Source: Motiliproteus sp036961355 (GTDB lineage: Bacteria; Pseudomonadota; Gammaproteobacteria; Pseudomonadales; Balneatricaceae). Taken from it: a DNA stretch of 64,000 bases. This document shows positions 1 to 8,363 of the stretch, one piece after another. Location of the stretch: positions 139,145 to 203,144 of the forward strand of contig JBALVL010000001.1 in assembly GCA_036961355.1 (NCBI GenBank), read 5' to 3'. Under the pieces are notes generated by a model. That model was not told the origin of the DNA. It ran no database searches and saw only the letters and a program-made list of their open reading frames with translations. Made by a program: the position numbers and the translations under genes. Position 1 is the first letter of the stretch; each line of letters starts with the position of its first letter.

Positions 1-419
1 ACTCTTACATCAACGCCGCGGCACAGTTTGACTTCCAACTCCATATCGCCTGCCCTGAAGGTTACGAGCCGCCTGCAGAACTCGTCGCGCAACACGCCGA
101 CCGGGTCAAAATCTTCCGCGACCCAGCCGAAGCCGTTAAGGGCAGCGACCTGGTCACTACCGATGTCTGGGCATCAATGGGGCAGGAACAGGAGCAGCAA
201 GACCGAGAGAAAAGCTTCGCCGGTTTTCAGGTCAGCCCTGCGTTGATGGACCTGGCGAACAAAGACGCACTGTTCATGCATTGCCTACCCGCCCACCGAG
301 GCGAAGAGGTCAGCATCGACATGCTCGACGATCCTCGCTCGGTTGTCTTTGATCAGGCGGAAAACCGTCTTCACGCACAAAAAGCGCTGATGGAGTTTCT
401 GGTTCACGGCGCGCAATAA
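1..419 (+). CDS. argF: Ornithine carbamoyltransferase, C-terminal part (5' end outside window)
   Basis: Transfers carbamoyl phosphate to ornithine to make citrulline, the sixth step of arginine synthesis, in the cytoplasm. Only about 138 residues are present, read from base 3. The family's C-terminal signatures are clear: TTDVWASMGQE, the catalytic-cysteine segment FMHCLPAHRGEEV, and the closing FDQAENRLHAQKALM. The stop is followed by about 250 bp before metR, so the two genes are probably not co-transcribed. An aspartate carbamoyltransferase is excluded by the HCLPAHRG motif. Confidence 0.95.
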   Translation, partial: SYINAAAQFDFQLHIACPEGYEPPAELVAQHADRVKIFRDPAEAVKGSDLVTTDVWASMGQEQEQQDREKSFAGFQVSPALMDLANKDALFMHCLPAHRGEEVSIDMLDDPRSVVFDQAENRLHAQKALMEFLVHGAQ

Positions 420-489
420 GCCGACCATCACAGTAATGTGCAATCGACTAACCGTTAGCACTATCACTTAGTCACAAACGCGCTAGTCA

Positions 490-539
490 TCCGGTTCAGA
501 CGCTCAGGCTTTTTATCTGAGATCGATATCTGAACCGGA
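490..539. repeat. Inverted repeat downstream of argF
   Basis: TCCGGTTCAGA (490-500) is matched exactly by its complement TCTGAACCGGA (529-539). A nested stem CTCAG (503-507) / CTGAG (517-521) lies inside. No run of T follows, so it is not a standard intrinsic terminator. It could stabilise the argF 3' end or bind a regulator of metR. Confidence 0.4.
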
Positions 540-573
540 CAACCCCTCCTTGCCTCACTATTCACGCTATACT

Positions 574-586
574 TGAATTTTGTTCA
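574..586 (+). promoter_or_regulatory. MetR box upstream of metR
   Basis: TGAATTTTGTTCA fits the published MetR consensus TGAA-N5-TTCA exactly. It lies 86 bp before the metR start codon, where autoregulation by MetR is expected. The match is seen directly; the binding is inferred from the family. Confidence 0.65.
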
Positions 587-671
587 TAGGCTGCAAGCTG
601 ATCGGCATGATGCAGCCTCGGATTCAGCCTTAACAGTTTCAGGCACCAACAAACCCAACATAGGTTCAATC

Positions 672-1592
672 ATGGTCGAACTCAGGCACCTGAAGACCTT
701 GTCAGCACTGCGCGATACCGGCAGCTTGGTCGAAGCCGCCGAACGGGTATTCCTGACCCAGTCGGCACTGTCACATCAAATCAAAGACTTAGAAGAGCGC
801 CTTAACTGTTCACTCTTCATTCGCAAGACCAAACCGATCTGTTTTACCAGCGAAGGCCAACGATTGTTAGCCCTCGCCGAGGATGTGCTCCCAATGATCC
901 GCAATGCAGAGCGCGACATCGCCCGGCTGGCTGGTGGTGAGACCGGTCGCCTCAATATGTCGATCGAGTGCCACAGCTGCTTTCAGTGGCTGATGCCAAC
1001 CATCGATCGTTTTCGAGAAAACTGGCCCGAAGTCGAGATGGATATGGCCAGCGGTTTTAACTTTTCGCCGCTACCCGCACTGGCTCGTGGTGAGTTGGAT
1101 TTAGTGATCACCTCCGACCCACAACCAATCAACGGCATCCTCTACGAGCCGCTATTCGCCTACGAGATTTTATTGGCGGTTGCCAACCAGCACCCGATGG
1201 CGCGTAAGCCTTACGTCGAGCCGACTGAGTTGGAGCAGCAAACCCTGATCTGCTATCCGGTCGATCGAAACAGGCTGGATATCTTCACGCGCTTCCTCGA
1301 TCCGGCCGACATCGACCCGCCGATCCGTACCGCCGAGATGACGGTAATGATGATGCAACTGGTCGCCAGCGGCCGGGGCGTTTGCGCCCTGCCCAACTGG
1401 GCGTTGAGCGAGTACCTCGAGCGGCACTACGTTTCTGCCTGCCAACTTGGCCACAAAGGCGTCTGGTCAACCCTGTACGCCGCCATCCGCGAAGACCAGA
1501 AAGACGCCGAATTTATGCGCGATTTCCTCGATACAGCCCGGGATACCTCGTTCAAAACCTTGCACGGCATCCGCACTAGCGCAAAAAACTGA
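672..1592 (+). CDS. metR: LysR-family transcriptional regulator MetR
   Basis: Controls methionine-synthesis genes (metE, metH and others) with homocysteine as co-effector in known relatives. The 306-residue protein has an N-terminal winged helix-turn-helix (about residues 1-60, with TQSALSHQIKDLEERL) and a LysR effector domain from about residue 90 carrying the MetR hallmark IECHSCFQWLMP. The frame runs open from 573, but ATG at 672 begins exactly where MetR proteins begin (MVELRHLKTL) and has AGG seven bases upstream. It is monocistronic: a MetR box lies upstream and a strong terminator downstream. Its usual metE partner is not in the window. Confidence 0.93.
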   Translation: MVELRHLKTLSALRDTGSLVEAAERVFLTQSALSHQIKDLEERLNCSLFIRKTKPICFTSEGQRLLALAEDVLPMIRNAERDIARLAGGETGRLNMSIECHSCFQWLMPTIDRFRENWPEVEMDMASGFNFSPLPALARGELDLVITSDPQPINGILYEPLFAYEILLAVANQHPMARKPYVEPTELEQQTLICYPVDRNRLDIFTRFLDPADIDPPIRTAEMTVMMMQLVASGRGVCALPNWALSEYLERHYVSACQLGHKGVWSTLYAAIREDQKDAEFMRDFLDTARDTSFKTLHGIRTSAKN

Positions 1593-1658
1593 ACGGCCCC
1601 TCGCGCTCGACCCGATGAGCACACCCCAGACCCGAGATCCGGCTAGTCATCAACAGAC

Positions 1659-1688
1659 ACAGGGCGTAAACTATCGCCCTGTTTTTTT
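1659..1688 (+). terminator. Rho-independent terminator of metR
   Basis: CAGGGCG (1660-1666) pairs with CGCCCTG (1675-1681) around an 8-base loop and is followed by seven T (1682-1688). Confidence 0.85.
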
Positions 1689-1730
1689 CTGTTTACCGGC
1701 GCCCTAGGCGCTGTTTATGAAGGCCCGAAC

Positions 1731-3083
1731 ATGGAAATCTGGACTCCCGATAGCTGGCGCGCCAAGCCGATTCTGCAACAGCCCAACTACACTGACGCGC
1801 AGGCGCTGGCAGCGGTCGAACATAGCCTGAGCAACCGCCCACCGCTGGTGTTTGCCGGAGAGGTTCGTGCCCTGCGAGAGCAGCTGGCTGAAGCCACCGA
1901 AGGTCGTGCTTTTTTGCTACAGGGTGGCGATTGCGCCGAGAGTTTTGCCGAGTTCCACGCCGACAACATCCGCGATACCTTCAAGGTACTGCTGCAGATG
2001 GCGGTAGTACTGACGTTTGCAGGCAGCTGCCCGGTAGTCAAAGTCGGTCGCATGGCCGGCCAGTTTGCCAAACCCCGCTCTGCCGATACCGAAACCTTCG
2101 ACGGCCTAGAGTTACCCAGCTACCGCGGCGATATCGTCAACGACAATGAGTTCACCGCCGAAGCCCGTATTCCCGATCCACAGCGATTGCTGCAAGCCTA
2201 CAATCAGTCCGCCGCAACCCAAAACCTGTTACGTGCATTTGCTCAGGGTGGTTTCGCCGACCTTCGCCAAGTGCACGACTGGAATCAGGGCTTCGTCGCC
2301 GAAAGCCCACTGGGTGAGAAGTATCAGGATCTGGCCGGTCAGATCGATCAAGCGCTGGCCTTTATGCAAGCCTGTGGCATCAGTGGTGCCAACACACCAC
2401 AGCTGCATGAGACTTCGCTCTACACCTCACATGAAGCACTGCTGCTCAACTACGAGCAAGCACTGACCCGCCGCGACAGCCTATCCAACAACTGGTACGA
2501 CTGCTCGGCACACATGCTGTGGATCGGTGACCGCACCCGCCAACTCGACGGTGCTCATATCGAATTCATGCGTGGCATCCACAACCCCATCGGCGTCAAA
2601 GTCGGTCCCAGCATCACCAGCGACGAGCTACTGCGTCTGGTCGAAACGCTCAACCCCAACAACGAGCCGGGTCGCCTCAATCTGATCTCACGGATGGGCG
2701 CTGATCAGGTCGGTGATAAGCTGACACCACTGGTGCGCGCCGTCGCCAACGAAGGCCGCAAAGTGCTGTGGAGCTGCGACCCTATGCACGGCAACACAAT
2801 CAAAGCCTCAACCGGCTACAAGACCCGCGCCGTCGATAGTATTTTGAAAGAGATGAAAGGTTTCTTCGAAGTGCACCGCGCCGAAGGCACCTGTGCTGGC
2901 GGCGTTCATTTCGAGATGACTGGCCAGAATGTCACCGAGTGTATCGGTGGAGCCTACCAGATCACCGAGGAACGGTTGGCCGATCGTTATAACACCTCCT
3001 GCGATCCGCGTCTTAACGCCGACCAAGCGCTGGAGCTGGCGTTCCTGATCGCCGATACCCTCAAAGCCGCCCGTCGCAGCTAG
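1731..3083 (+). CDS. 3-deoxy-7-phosphoheptulonate synthase, class II
   Basis: Condenses phosphoenolpyruvate with erythrose 4-phosphate, the first step of the shikimate pathway. The 450-residue protein belongs to the class II (plant- and Mycobacterium-like) family, not the AroF/G/H class I enzymes of E. coli. Visible signatures are QGGDCAESF (metal-binding Cys), KVGRMAGQFAKPRS, DPMHGNT (metal His), HFEMTGQNVTEC (metal Glu) and the CDPRLN segment (metal Asp) near the C-terminus. The yqcC start lies one base after the stop, so the two are co-transcribed. A short GC-rich hairpin (GCGCC-CTA-GGCGC) lies just upstream of the start region. Confidence 0.95.
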   Translation: MEIWTPDSWRAKPILQQPNYTDAQALAAVEHSLSNRPPLVFAGEVRALREQLAEATEGRAFLLQGGDCAESFAEFHADNIRDTFKVLLQMAVVLTFAGSCPVVKVGRMAGQFAKPRSADTETFDGLELPSYRGDIVNDNEFTAEARIPDPQRLLQAYNQSAATQNLLRAFAQGGFADLRQVHDWNQGFVAESPLGEKYQDLAGQIDQALAFMQACGISGANTPQLHETSLYTSHEALLLNYEQALTRRDSLSNNWYDCSAHMLWIGDRTRQLDGAHIEFMRGIHNPIGVKVGPSITSDELLRLVETLNPNNEPGRLNLISRMGADQVGDKLTPLVRAVANEGRKVLWSCDPMHGNTIKASTGYKTRAVDSILKEMKGFFEVHRAEGTCAGGVHFEMTGQNVTECIGGAYQITEERLADRYNTSCDPRLNADQALELAFLIADTLKAARRS

Positions 3084-3084
3084 A

Positions 3085-3402
3085 ATGGCGAACAGACTGC
3101 AGGTAGCAACCCAGCTCGACCAGATTAGGGTCGAGCTGATCCAGCTCAGCCTGTGGCAAGCCGCTGCACCACCCGCAGCCGCGCTTCAAAGCACCGAACC
3201 CTTCTGCATCGACACCCTTGACTTAAGCCAGTGGCTGCAGTGGATTCTGCTGCCGCGGATGCATGCACTGCTCGACGAGGGACTGCCGCTACCGGGAAAC
3301 TGCAACATCCACCCGATCGCCGAGCAAAATTTCAACGGGTTCACACTGGACTGCAACCGACTACTGACTGCAATTAGGGAGCTGGACAGGACCCTGGGCT
3401 AA
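3085..3402 (+). CDS. yqcC: YqcC family protein
   Basis: Small soluble protein of 105 residues in the YqcC (DUF446) family. Diagnostic features are the central WLQWILLPRMHALL and the conserved LPLPGNCNIHPIAE segment. Its biochemical role is not established; in enterobacteria the gene sits beside the tRNA pseudouridine synthase truC, which is not seen here. The start codon follows the upstream DAHP synthase stop after one base, so translation is probably coupled. Confidence 0.85.
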   Translation: MANRLQVATQLDQIRVELIQLSLWQAAAPPAAALQSTEPFCIDTLDLSQWLQWILLPRMHALLDEGLPLPGNCNIHPIAEQNFNGFTLDCNRLLTAIRELDRTLG

Positions 3403-3564
3403 CAGCGTTTCCTTTTCCTGTCACCTCACCTACCTTCCCTTTGCCGGCCTCTCTTTGCCTACCTCGCCTACCGATATGCCCTGCGCTTTATCCCGCAAAA
3501 AACCATTCGACCTGCAGCTAAGCACCACCATCCAAGCCAATAGATCGATACCCCTAAACCAAAA

Positions 3565-3583
3565 ACAGCCGCAAAGCGGCTGT
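3565..3583. terminator. Bidirectional terminator between convergent operons
   Basis: ACAGCCGC (3565-3572) and GCGGCTGT (3576-3583) form a perfect 8-bp stem with a three-base loop. On the minus strand a T5 run follows, so it mainly ends the CBS/PII/DUF1538 operon; on the plus strand ATTCTTT follows. The rest of 3403-3623 holds a C/T-rich stretch and no gene that I can see. Confidence 0.8.
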
Positions 3584-3623
3584 ATTCTTTAACCCGTTAC
3601 CACGAGCATTTTAGCCAGCAAAG

Positions 3624-4034
3624 TTAGGCACCGTTACGTTCGGCTACCAGGCCATCGAGCACGATATCGTTATAACTAACGATCCCTTTGATCTGGCCAT
3701 CATCCATCACCGGCGCAACTGAGATGCCAACGTTATCGAATAAACGAGCGCAGTAACGTACGTCCATCTGACTCGACACGGCGATAGCGGGTTTTGCCAT
3801 GATTTCGTAAACATTGACCCGCTCAGGCGAACGGTCGCTGGCGATCACCTGCTTGGCGATATCGGATAACAGCACCAAACCGAACTCATCATCTTCATCG
3901 CGCTTTTTAACAATCAGCACCCGAACCCGGGTCTCGCGGGCGATATCCATCGCCTGCGCAACGGTCATCAAGCCATCAATTTCGGCAAAGTCCGACTTCA
4001 TCACATCTTTGGCGCGTACGATCTTGTGGCTCAT
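3624..4034 (-). CDS. CBS-domain pair protein
   Basis: A 136-residue stand-alone Bateman module: CBS 1 at about residues 8-65 (KDVMKSDFAEIDG, with LVLLSDIAKQVI) and CBS 2 at about 75-130 (YEIMAKPAIAVSS, with GIVSYNDIVLDG). CBS pairs usually bind adenosine nucleotides and gate a partner. The start overlaps the stop of the PII-like gene by 4 bp, and the gene closes a four-gene operon, so its partner is probably the DUF1538 membrane pair. No enzymatic domain is attached. Confidence 0.9.
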   Translation of the reverse strand: MSHKIVRAKDVMKSDFAEIDGLMTVAQAMDIARETRVRVLIVKKRDEDDEFGLVLLSDIAKQVIASDRSPERVNVYEIMAKPAIAVSSQMDVRYCARLFDNVGISVAPVMDDGQIKGIVSYNDIVLDGLVAERNGA

Positions 4035-4381
4035 AACGATTCCTCAATTTTTCCTGACAGTTCTTTCACCTGATGGGCCACCCCGACTGCGTCCTCAACA
4101 TCCAGCTGCACCGCAATTCCGGTACCCGGCTTAGTATCAAAGCAACCGACGGTCGAGATAGTCTCCAGAATCTTACGACTCAGATGCTCTTCAACAATAA
4201 AGATCACCACATCACGCTGCGATTCCAGCGACAGACCAAAGAACGTCTTAGTTTTATTGAGCCCTTCGCCGCGTGCATTATTAATCACAGTAGCGCCGGT
4301 GGCACCCGCCTCACGGGCCGCCTCCATCACAGACTTAGTTTCCGTATCCTCAACAAACGCAAGGATCAGTTTGAAGTGCAT
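4031..4381 (-). CDS. PII-like signalling protein
   Basis: A 116-residue protein with the ferredoxin-like fold pattern of PII. GATGATVINNARGEG corresponds to the strand and loop GVQGMTVTEVKGFGRQKG of GlnB, and KPGTGIAVQLDVEDAVGV to the C-terminal GDGKIFVFDV region. The T-loop is short and lacks the uridylylated tyrosine, so it is a PII-like sensor rather than GlnB/GlnK. A clear GGAGAG lies upstream of the ATG. Lying between DUF1538 genes and a CBS gene, it probably senses a nucleotide or a small anion for a transporter; the ligand is unknown. Confidence 0.85.
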   Translation of the reverse strand: MHFKLILAFVEDTETKSVMEAAREAGATGATVINNARGEGLNKTKTFFGLSLESQRDVVIFIVEEHLSRKILETISTVGCFDTKPGTGIAVQLDVEDAVGVAHQVKELSGKIEESL

Positions 4382-4444
4382 ATTTTCTCTCCAATGCGGC
4401 CAGTAGTGAGCAGACCTGTTTTGGGCTTTCTCTTAGTTGGCAAG

Positions 4445-5257
4445 TTACGATTTATTGTCGCGATCGAGCTCCGCATGACGCGCCGCTCGTAACCGCTTCT
4501 GTTTAAATTCGGTAATCTGGGCATAGCCCATCACGGTAATCATCGGGAATAGGCTGGCAAAAGCGATCAGACCAAAGCCATCAAGCAGCGCACTTCGACC
4601 GGGAACGGTTTCCGCCAACCCTAACCCCAGCGCTGCCACCAACGGTACGGTAACGGTCGAAGTGGTCACACCTCCCGAGTCATAAGCCAGCGGTACGATC
4701 ATCTTGGGGGCGAAAAAAGTCTGAATGACCACAAGCACATAGCCAGTGATAATAAAATAGTGGATAGGCACGCCCGAGACGATACGGAACGTTCCCAGCG
4801 AGATACCCACCGCAACCCCCAGCGCCACCGAGATCCGTAGCCCCCAGATGCCAATAGTGCCGCCTGATACTTCATTGGCTTTGATAGCGACTGCAATCAA
4901 CGAGGGTTCGGCAATAGTGGTGCTGGCGCCGATAGCGAAAGCAAAAATATAGACCCAGTAGTAATCATCCCAATGTAAAACATCGGCGGCACTGCTCAGG
5001 CCCTGACGGAGGAATTCGGGATTGGTTAGCTGCTCGGCCATCAAACGACCCAGCGGGAACAGGGCTTTCTCCAGCCCAAGCAAAAAGAATGCTAAACCGA
5101 CAATAACGTAGCCAAAACCGAATAAAACACGGCGCAGATCCTTAATCGGCCGACGAATGACGAACAGCTGAAATCCAAAAATGATGGCCGCTATCGGGAT
5201 CACATCTTTGATGGTTGAGAACAGAATCGACAGCAGACTGATTATCAGTTCCATCAC
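4445..5257 (-). CDS. DUF1538 family membrane protein, second copy
   Basis: Polytopic inner-membrane protein of 270 residues and unknown function. Hydrophobic segments cover most of the length. The family motifs are TIAEPSLIAVAIKA near the middle and AYDSGGVTTSTVTVPLV in the C-terminal third, followed by LDGFGLIAFASLFPMI. It is a paralogue of the next gene, with the same motif order, and overlaps it by 4 bp (ATGA), so they probably form a heteromeric complex. The DSGG and AEP motifs inside membrane segments look like a transport path, but no substrate is known. Confidence 0.85.
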   Translation of the reverse strand: MMELIISLLSILFSTIKDVIPIAAIIFGFQLFVIRRPIKDLRRVLFGFGYVIVGLAFFLLGLEKALFPLGRLMAEQLTNPEFLRQGLSSAADVLHWDDYYWVYIFAFAIGASTTIAEPSLIAVAIKANEVSGGTIGIWGLRISVALGVAVGISLGTFRIVSGVPIHYFIITGYVLVVIQTFFAPKMIVPLAYDSGGVTTSTVTVPLVAALGLGLAETVPGRSALLDGFGLIAFASLFPMITVMGYAQITEFKQKRLRAARHAELDRDNKS

Positions 5258-5988
5258 ACCACCATTCCGTAAGCCATCACAAAGATCATCGGTGTGAGCG
5301 AGGCAAAAGCGATCAGGCCGAAACCGTCGATCATCGGATTACGCCCCTCGATCGACGATGCCAACCCGACACCCAATGCGGTGACCAACGGTACCGTGAT
5401 GGTCGATGTGGTGACACCTCCTGAATCGTAAGCGATACCGATGATCCATTGCGGTGCCAGCCCTGTCATCAGCACCACCAGCATATAACCGCCCATGATC
5501 ATGTACTGAATCGACCAGCCTTTGAGGATACGCACGACACCGATCACTATTGCCAAGCCAACCGCAAATGCGACCGTAAAACGCAAGCCATTGGCATACA
5601 CCGACCGGGCATCAGGATTGTTCTCGATCATGCCACCGTTGGCTGCCACCTGCGCTGCTTCAGCGGCAACCGCAATCAGCGCGGGTTCTGCAACAGTGGT
5701 TCCAAATCCCAGGGCGAAAGCAAAAGCAATTAGCCAACTAACGCTACCTTTACGCGCAAAAGCGTGAGCCATCGATTCGCCGATTGGAAATAAGCCCATT
5801 TCCAAACCGTAGATGAAAAAGGTAAGCCCCAGCACGACAAACACCACTCCGGTCATAACCCCAACGAGGTCCGGTAACGGCTGTTGTAATACCACAAGCT
5901 GGAAAAAAGCGATTACAATGATGATGGGTAGTAGATCCCTCAGGCTCCCCAACATCGACTGCATCAATGCATACAACGACTTTTGCAA
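5254..5988 (-). CDS. DUF1538 family membrane protein, first copy
   Basis: First gene of the operon, 244 residues and mostly transmembrane. It carries TTVAEPALIAVAAEA at about residue 100 and AYDSGGVTTSTITVPLV at about 187, followed by IDGFGLIAFASLTPMI. These segments are nearly identical in the downstream paralogue, while the loops differ. It lacks the charged C-terminal tail of that copy (RAARHAELDRDNKS). Some genomes encode both halves as one protein, which fits an obligate pair. Confidence 0.85.
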   Translation of the reverse strand: MQKSLYALMQSMLGSLRDLLPIIIVIAFFQLVVLQQPLPDLVGVMTGVVFVVLGLTFFIYGLEMGLFPIGESMAHAFARKGSVSWLIAFAFALGFGTTVAEPALIAVAAEAAQVAANGGMIENNPDARSVYANGLRFTVAFAVGLAIVIGVVRILKGWSIQYMIMGGYMLVVLMTGLAPQWIIGIAYDSGGVTTSTITVPLVTALGVGLASSIEGRNPMIDGFGLIAFASLTPMIFVMAYGMVV

Positions 5989-6043
5989 AAAAAGCGCCCT
6001 CTTAACGTCTAATGCCTTATTATACCGACGGTTTTAGCCTTTT

Positions 6044-6367
6044 TTATAGATCTAGCTCAACTCCCGCAGTATTTTTTGCAACTAACTTCCATTTCTGCTG
6101 CCGGCTCAACTGCTTGATTCGGTATTCAAGCTTTAACGCACTCGAACGGTCGGGTAACTCGAGGGTATAGCGAAGCCGCAATGGCGGATCGCTGCGGAAA
6201 AACTTAGCCCCACCTTTTCCTGTCTTGTGCTGCTCAAAGCGACGTTTCAGATCGGTAGTAATCCCGGTATAAAGGCGTCCACCCTCTGTCTCAATCATGT
6301 ACAGAAACCAAGTCTGAGTTTTGGTAGCAGAAGAAGCTGGGGGGGATAACAACGTTGACAAATCCAA
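6044..6367 (-). CDS. GIY-YIG nuclease-like protein, UPF0213 family
   Basis: A 107-residue protein with a single GIY-YIG domain: FLYMIETEGGRLYTGITTDLKRR holds the two motif strands and the catalytic Arg, and LEYRIKQLSRQQK is the helix with the catalytic Glu. An extra N-terminal 20 residues precede it. The cellular role of UPF0213 proteins (E. coli YhbQ is one) is poorly defined; DNA binding and cleavage have been reported for relatives. It is monocistronic. Confidence 0.85.
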   Translation of the reverse strand: MDLSTLLSPPASSATKTQTWFLYMIETEGGRLYTGITTDLKRRFEQHKTGKGGAKFFRSDPPLRLRYTLELPDRSSALKLEYRIKQLSRQQKWKLVAKNTAGVELDL

Positions 6368-6551
6368 CCGCCTATTTCGATCAATCGGCCGACAGCCTAA
6401 ACCGGTAAAACCTACCGATCAATGCTAGAATAGCGCTCAGTGTAGCGAGATCGATAAAGCCTTTACAACCTATAACTTCGCTCGTCCATCAGCTGGCCAC
6501 ACGACAACTGACCAACCAACAAAACTATCCGGATTCTTCAGTAATCAAACA

Positions 6552-7613
6552 ATGCAACCGATTCAAACTCTGACCGACTTCCTCAACGCTTCCGATGTTA
6601 GCTACCGTTTTTTCGATATGGGCCGCCGGGTCAGCAAACTATCTTCAGATACTTTTAGCAGCTTTGAGCAGGCACATATCCCCTACCCCCAGCCTTATCT
6701 GAAACAGGCCTGGATCGGGCTTTTACTGTGGAACCCAAAACAACCCGATAGCCACATCATCTGGTTTTTGCGTTTACCTCTCGACGAACAGGGATTGCTG
6801 GTACGCGCTTCTCGCGATGAATTTCTGGACCGTCTGGCACGCTGCGTCGGTGATCAGTTACTGGAAAAAGCGGCCGAGCAGGATCCGCTCAAAGACAATC
6901 CGCTGGCTTTCACCCCCGACCAGAACAAGATGGCTGCATTCCATGCCAACGCCGGCTTAATTCTGCGTCAGCCAGCCTCCGCTTTTTACCAACCTACACG
7001 CGATTACCTATCAGGGTTGCGCGGCTATGATGCTTGGGAGGCGCTCGGTATTCAGGGCATCGCCGATCTGTGTAGCCGGCTCGATCAGAACAGCAACGAA
7101 GCCGTGCTTGTTCATGCGATCGACAAACTGCCGCTGCAGCCGCTGGAAGCTTTTGCGGCTCAACTCGAGCACCACGAGCTACCCCACCTTCTCAGCCAGC
7201 AGCTGTCACGTCGTTTTCATCGCGAACTAGAAACTAACGGCTGCGAGGCCAAGGTTATCGCGGCATTACTGCGGGGACTGTCACAAAGCCACAGCGATCA
7301 ACTACGCCACAACGCGTTGATCGCAGCGTTAGCATCTAATTTTCGTGGTGATGTCGAAGTATTAGTCTCGATTGCAGGTCGTTGCTGGCAAGACCTCCAC
7401 AGCCCGGAAGTTTGTGATGCCTTTCTCGAAGCGCTATCGCACAACGATGCCGGCCAGCCTGCCTTTAATCAGATCATCTCCGAGCTGCTGTTTATTCCGG
7501 GGATGCGCGATCCGATCATGACCGGCTTACGTAATCCGCAACGCTCGGATGCGCTGGCGTTAGCACTGGGCGGTTTCTTCGGCCAAATCCACAAACCCGA
7601 CCGCAGTCAATAA
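6552..7613 (+). CDS. DUF3549 family protein
   Basis: A 353-residue soluble protein of a family confined to gammaproteobacteria, with no known function. Recognised from the N-terminus (IQTLTDFLNASDVSYRFFDMGRRV) and the YPQPYLKQAW and IIWFLRLPLDEQG segments. The C-terminal half is helical and repeat-like, resembling a HEAT-type scaffold. No catalytic motif or signal peptide is visible. It is monocistronic and convergent with the next gene. Confidence 0.8.
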   Translation: MQPIQTLTDFLNASDVSYRFFDMGRRVSKLSSDTFSSFEQAHIPYPQPYLKQAWIGLLLWNPKQPDSHIIWFLRLPLDEQGLLVRASRDEFLDRLARCVGDQLLEKAAEQDPLKDNPLAFTPDQNKMAAFHANAGLILRQPASAFYQPTRDYLSGLRGYDAWEALGIQGIADLCSRLDQNSNEAVLVHAIDKLPLQPLEAFAAQLEHHELPHLLSQQLSRRFHRELETNGCEAKVIAALLRGLSQSHSDQLRHNALIAALASNFRGDVEVLVSIAGRCWQDLHSPEVCDAFLEALSHNDAGQPAFNQIISELLFIPGMRDPIMTGLRNPQRSDALALALGGFFGQIHKPDRSQ

Positions 7614-7625
7614 GACCCGAGCAAC

Positions 7626-7671
7626 GGCCTGTAAAAGGCCATATTGAGCCTGAGCAGTACGTACCGCTCAG
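7626..7671. terminator. Hairpins between convergent genes
   Basis: GGCCT (7626-7630) pairs with AGGCC (7636-7640). CTGAGC (7650-7655) pairs with GCTCAG (7666-7671) and includes GTACGTAC in its arms. The second stem overlaps the stop codon of the minus-strand gene. There is no T run, so termination is uncertain. Confidence 0.4.
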
Positions 7672-8363
7672 CGTGTCACCACGACATACTTCCATTTTGA
7701 ATTGAGCAGCATCTGCACCAGCTCTTGCGGCTGCGGATGGGTGCTCAGGTGCTGATAACATTTGACGGCAAACTGAGTCAGCGCCATCGCCATATAGATA
7801 TCGCTTATCACATCATCAAGCTGCCAGGGATCAACATCAGCCCGCTCAATAATTATTGACCGCCGTTCGATAGGCTGCACCGCCAACTGTGTCGCATGGG
7901 CAAGGTATTCCTGTGCAGTACGGTTCAGCCCCGGCGCATGCTGCGCCACTATCGCGTGTGCTACTTCATGCGCGACCACGCCCGTGTATTGCCAACGGTC
8001 AAACGGCTGGTCATAGATTCTCGGATTCAAACTCTGCCGCTCAATCGCGGTATAAGACATCACTCGAACCAAATCCTGCGTGGCATCATAACTGCCGTAC
8101 AGCGGCTGCTGCTTCTCCATCAACGGCCGCTCAACCACATCGATACGGATCAGCCTACGCTGATCCAACCCCAGCGGCTCCAGAAACGCCAACGCGGCTG
8201 TCACCGCTGTACAGATCTGTGCAACCTGGGCAGAGGGTGGTTCACCGGTCAATTCGACGTCACTGTCCGGGCAGGAAATCGCTAGCGCCGATTGCGTTGG
8301 CCAGATAATCAGCAGTGCGATAAACCGGTACGTCAGCACTGTCGCTCCGCCTATCCACCCCAT
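7668..8363 (-). CDS. Putative secreted zinc metallopeptidase-like protein
   Basis: A 231-residue protein with an N-terminal signal sequence (hydrophobic to about residue 28, then CPDSDVEL). The core has VVAHEVAHAIVAQH at about residue 132, an HExxH zinc motif, followed after about 15 residues by a Glu in TAQEYLAHATQLA. This is the gluzincin arrangement. DUF6639 is the family it recalls, but I cannot confirm this. The start is supported by GGAGG seven bases upstream. It is monocistronic, and the substrate is unknown. Confidence 0.65.
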   Translation of the reverse strand: MGWIGGATVLTYRFIALLIIWPTQSALAISCPDSDVELTGEPPSAQVAQICTAVTAALAFLEPLGLDQRRLIRIDVVERPLMEKQQPLYGSYDATQDLVRVMSYTAIERQSLNPRIYDQPFDRWQYTGVVAHEVAHAIVAQHAPGLNRTAQEYLAHATQLAVQPIERRSIIIERADVDPWQLDDVISDIYMAMALTQFAVKCYQHLSTHPQPQELVQMLLNSKWKYVVVTR

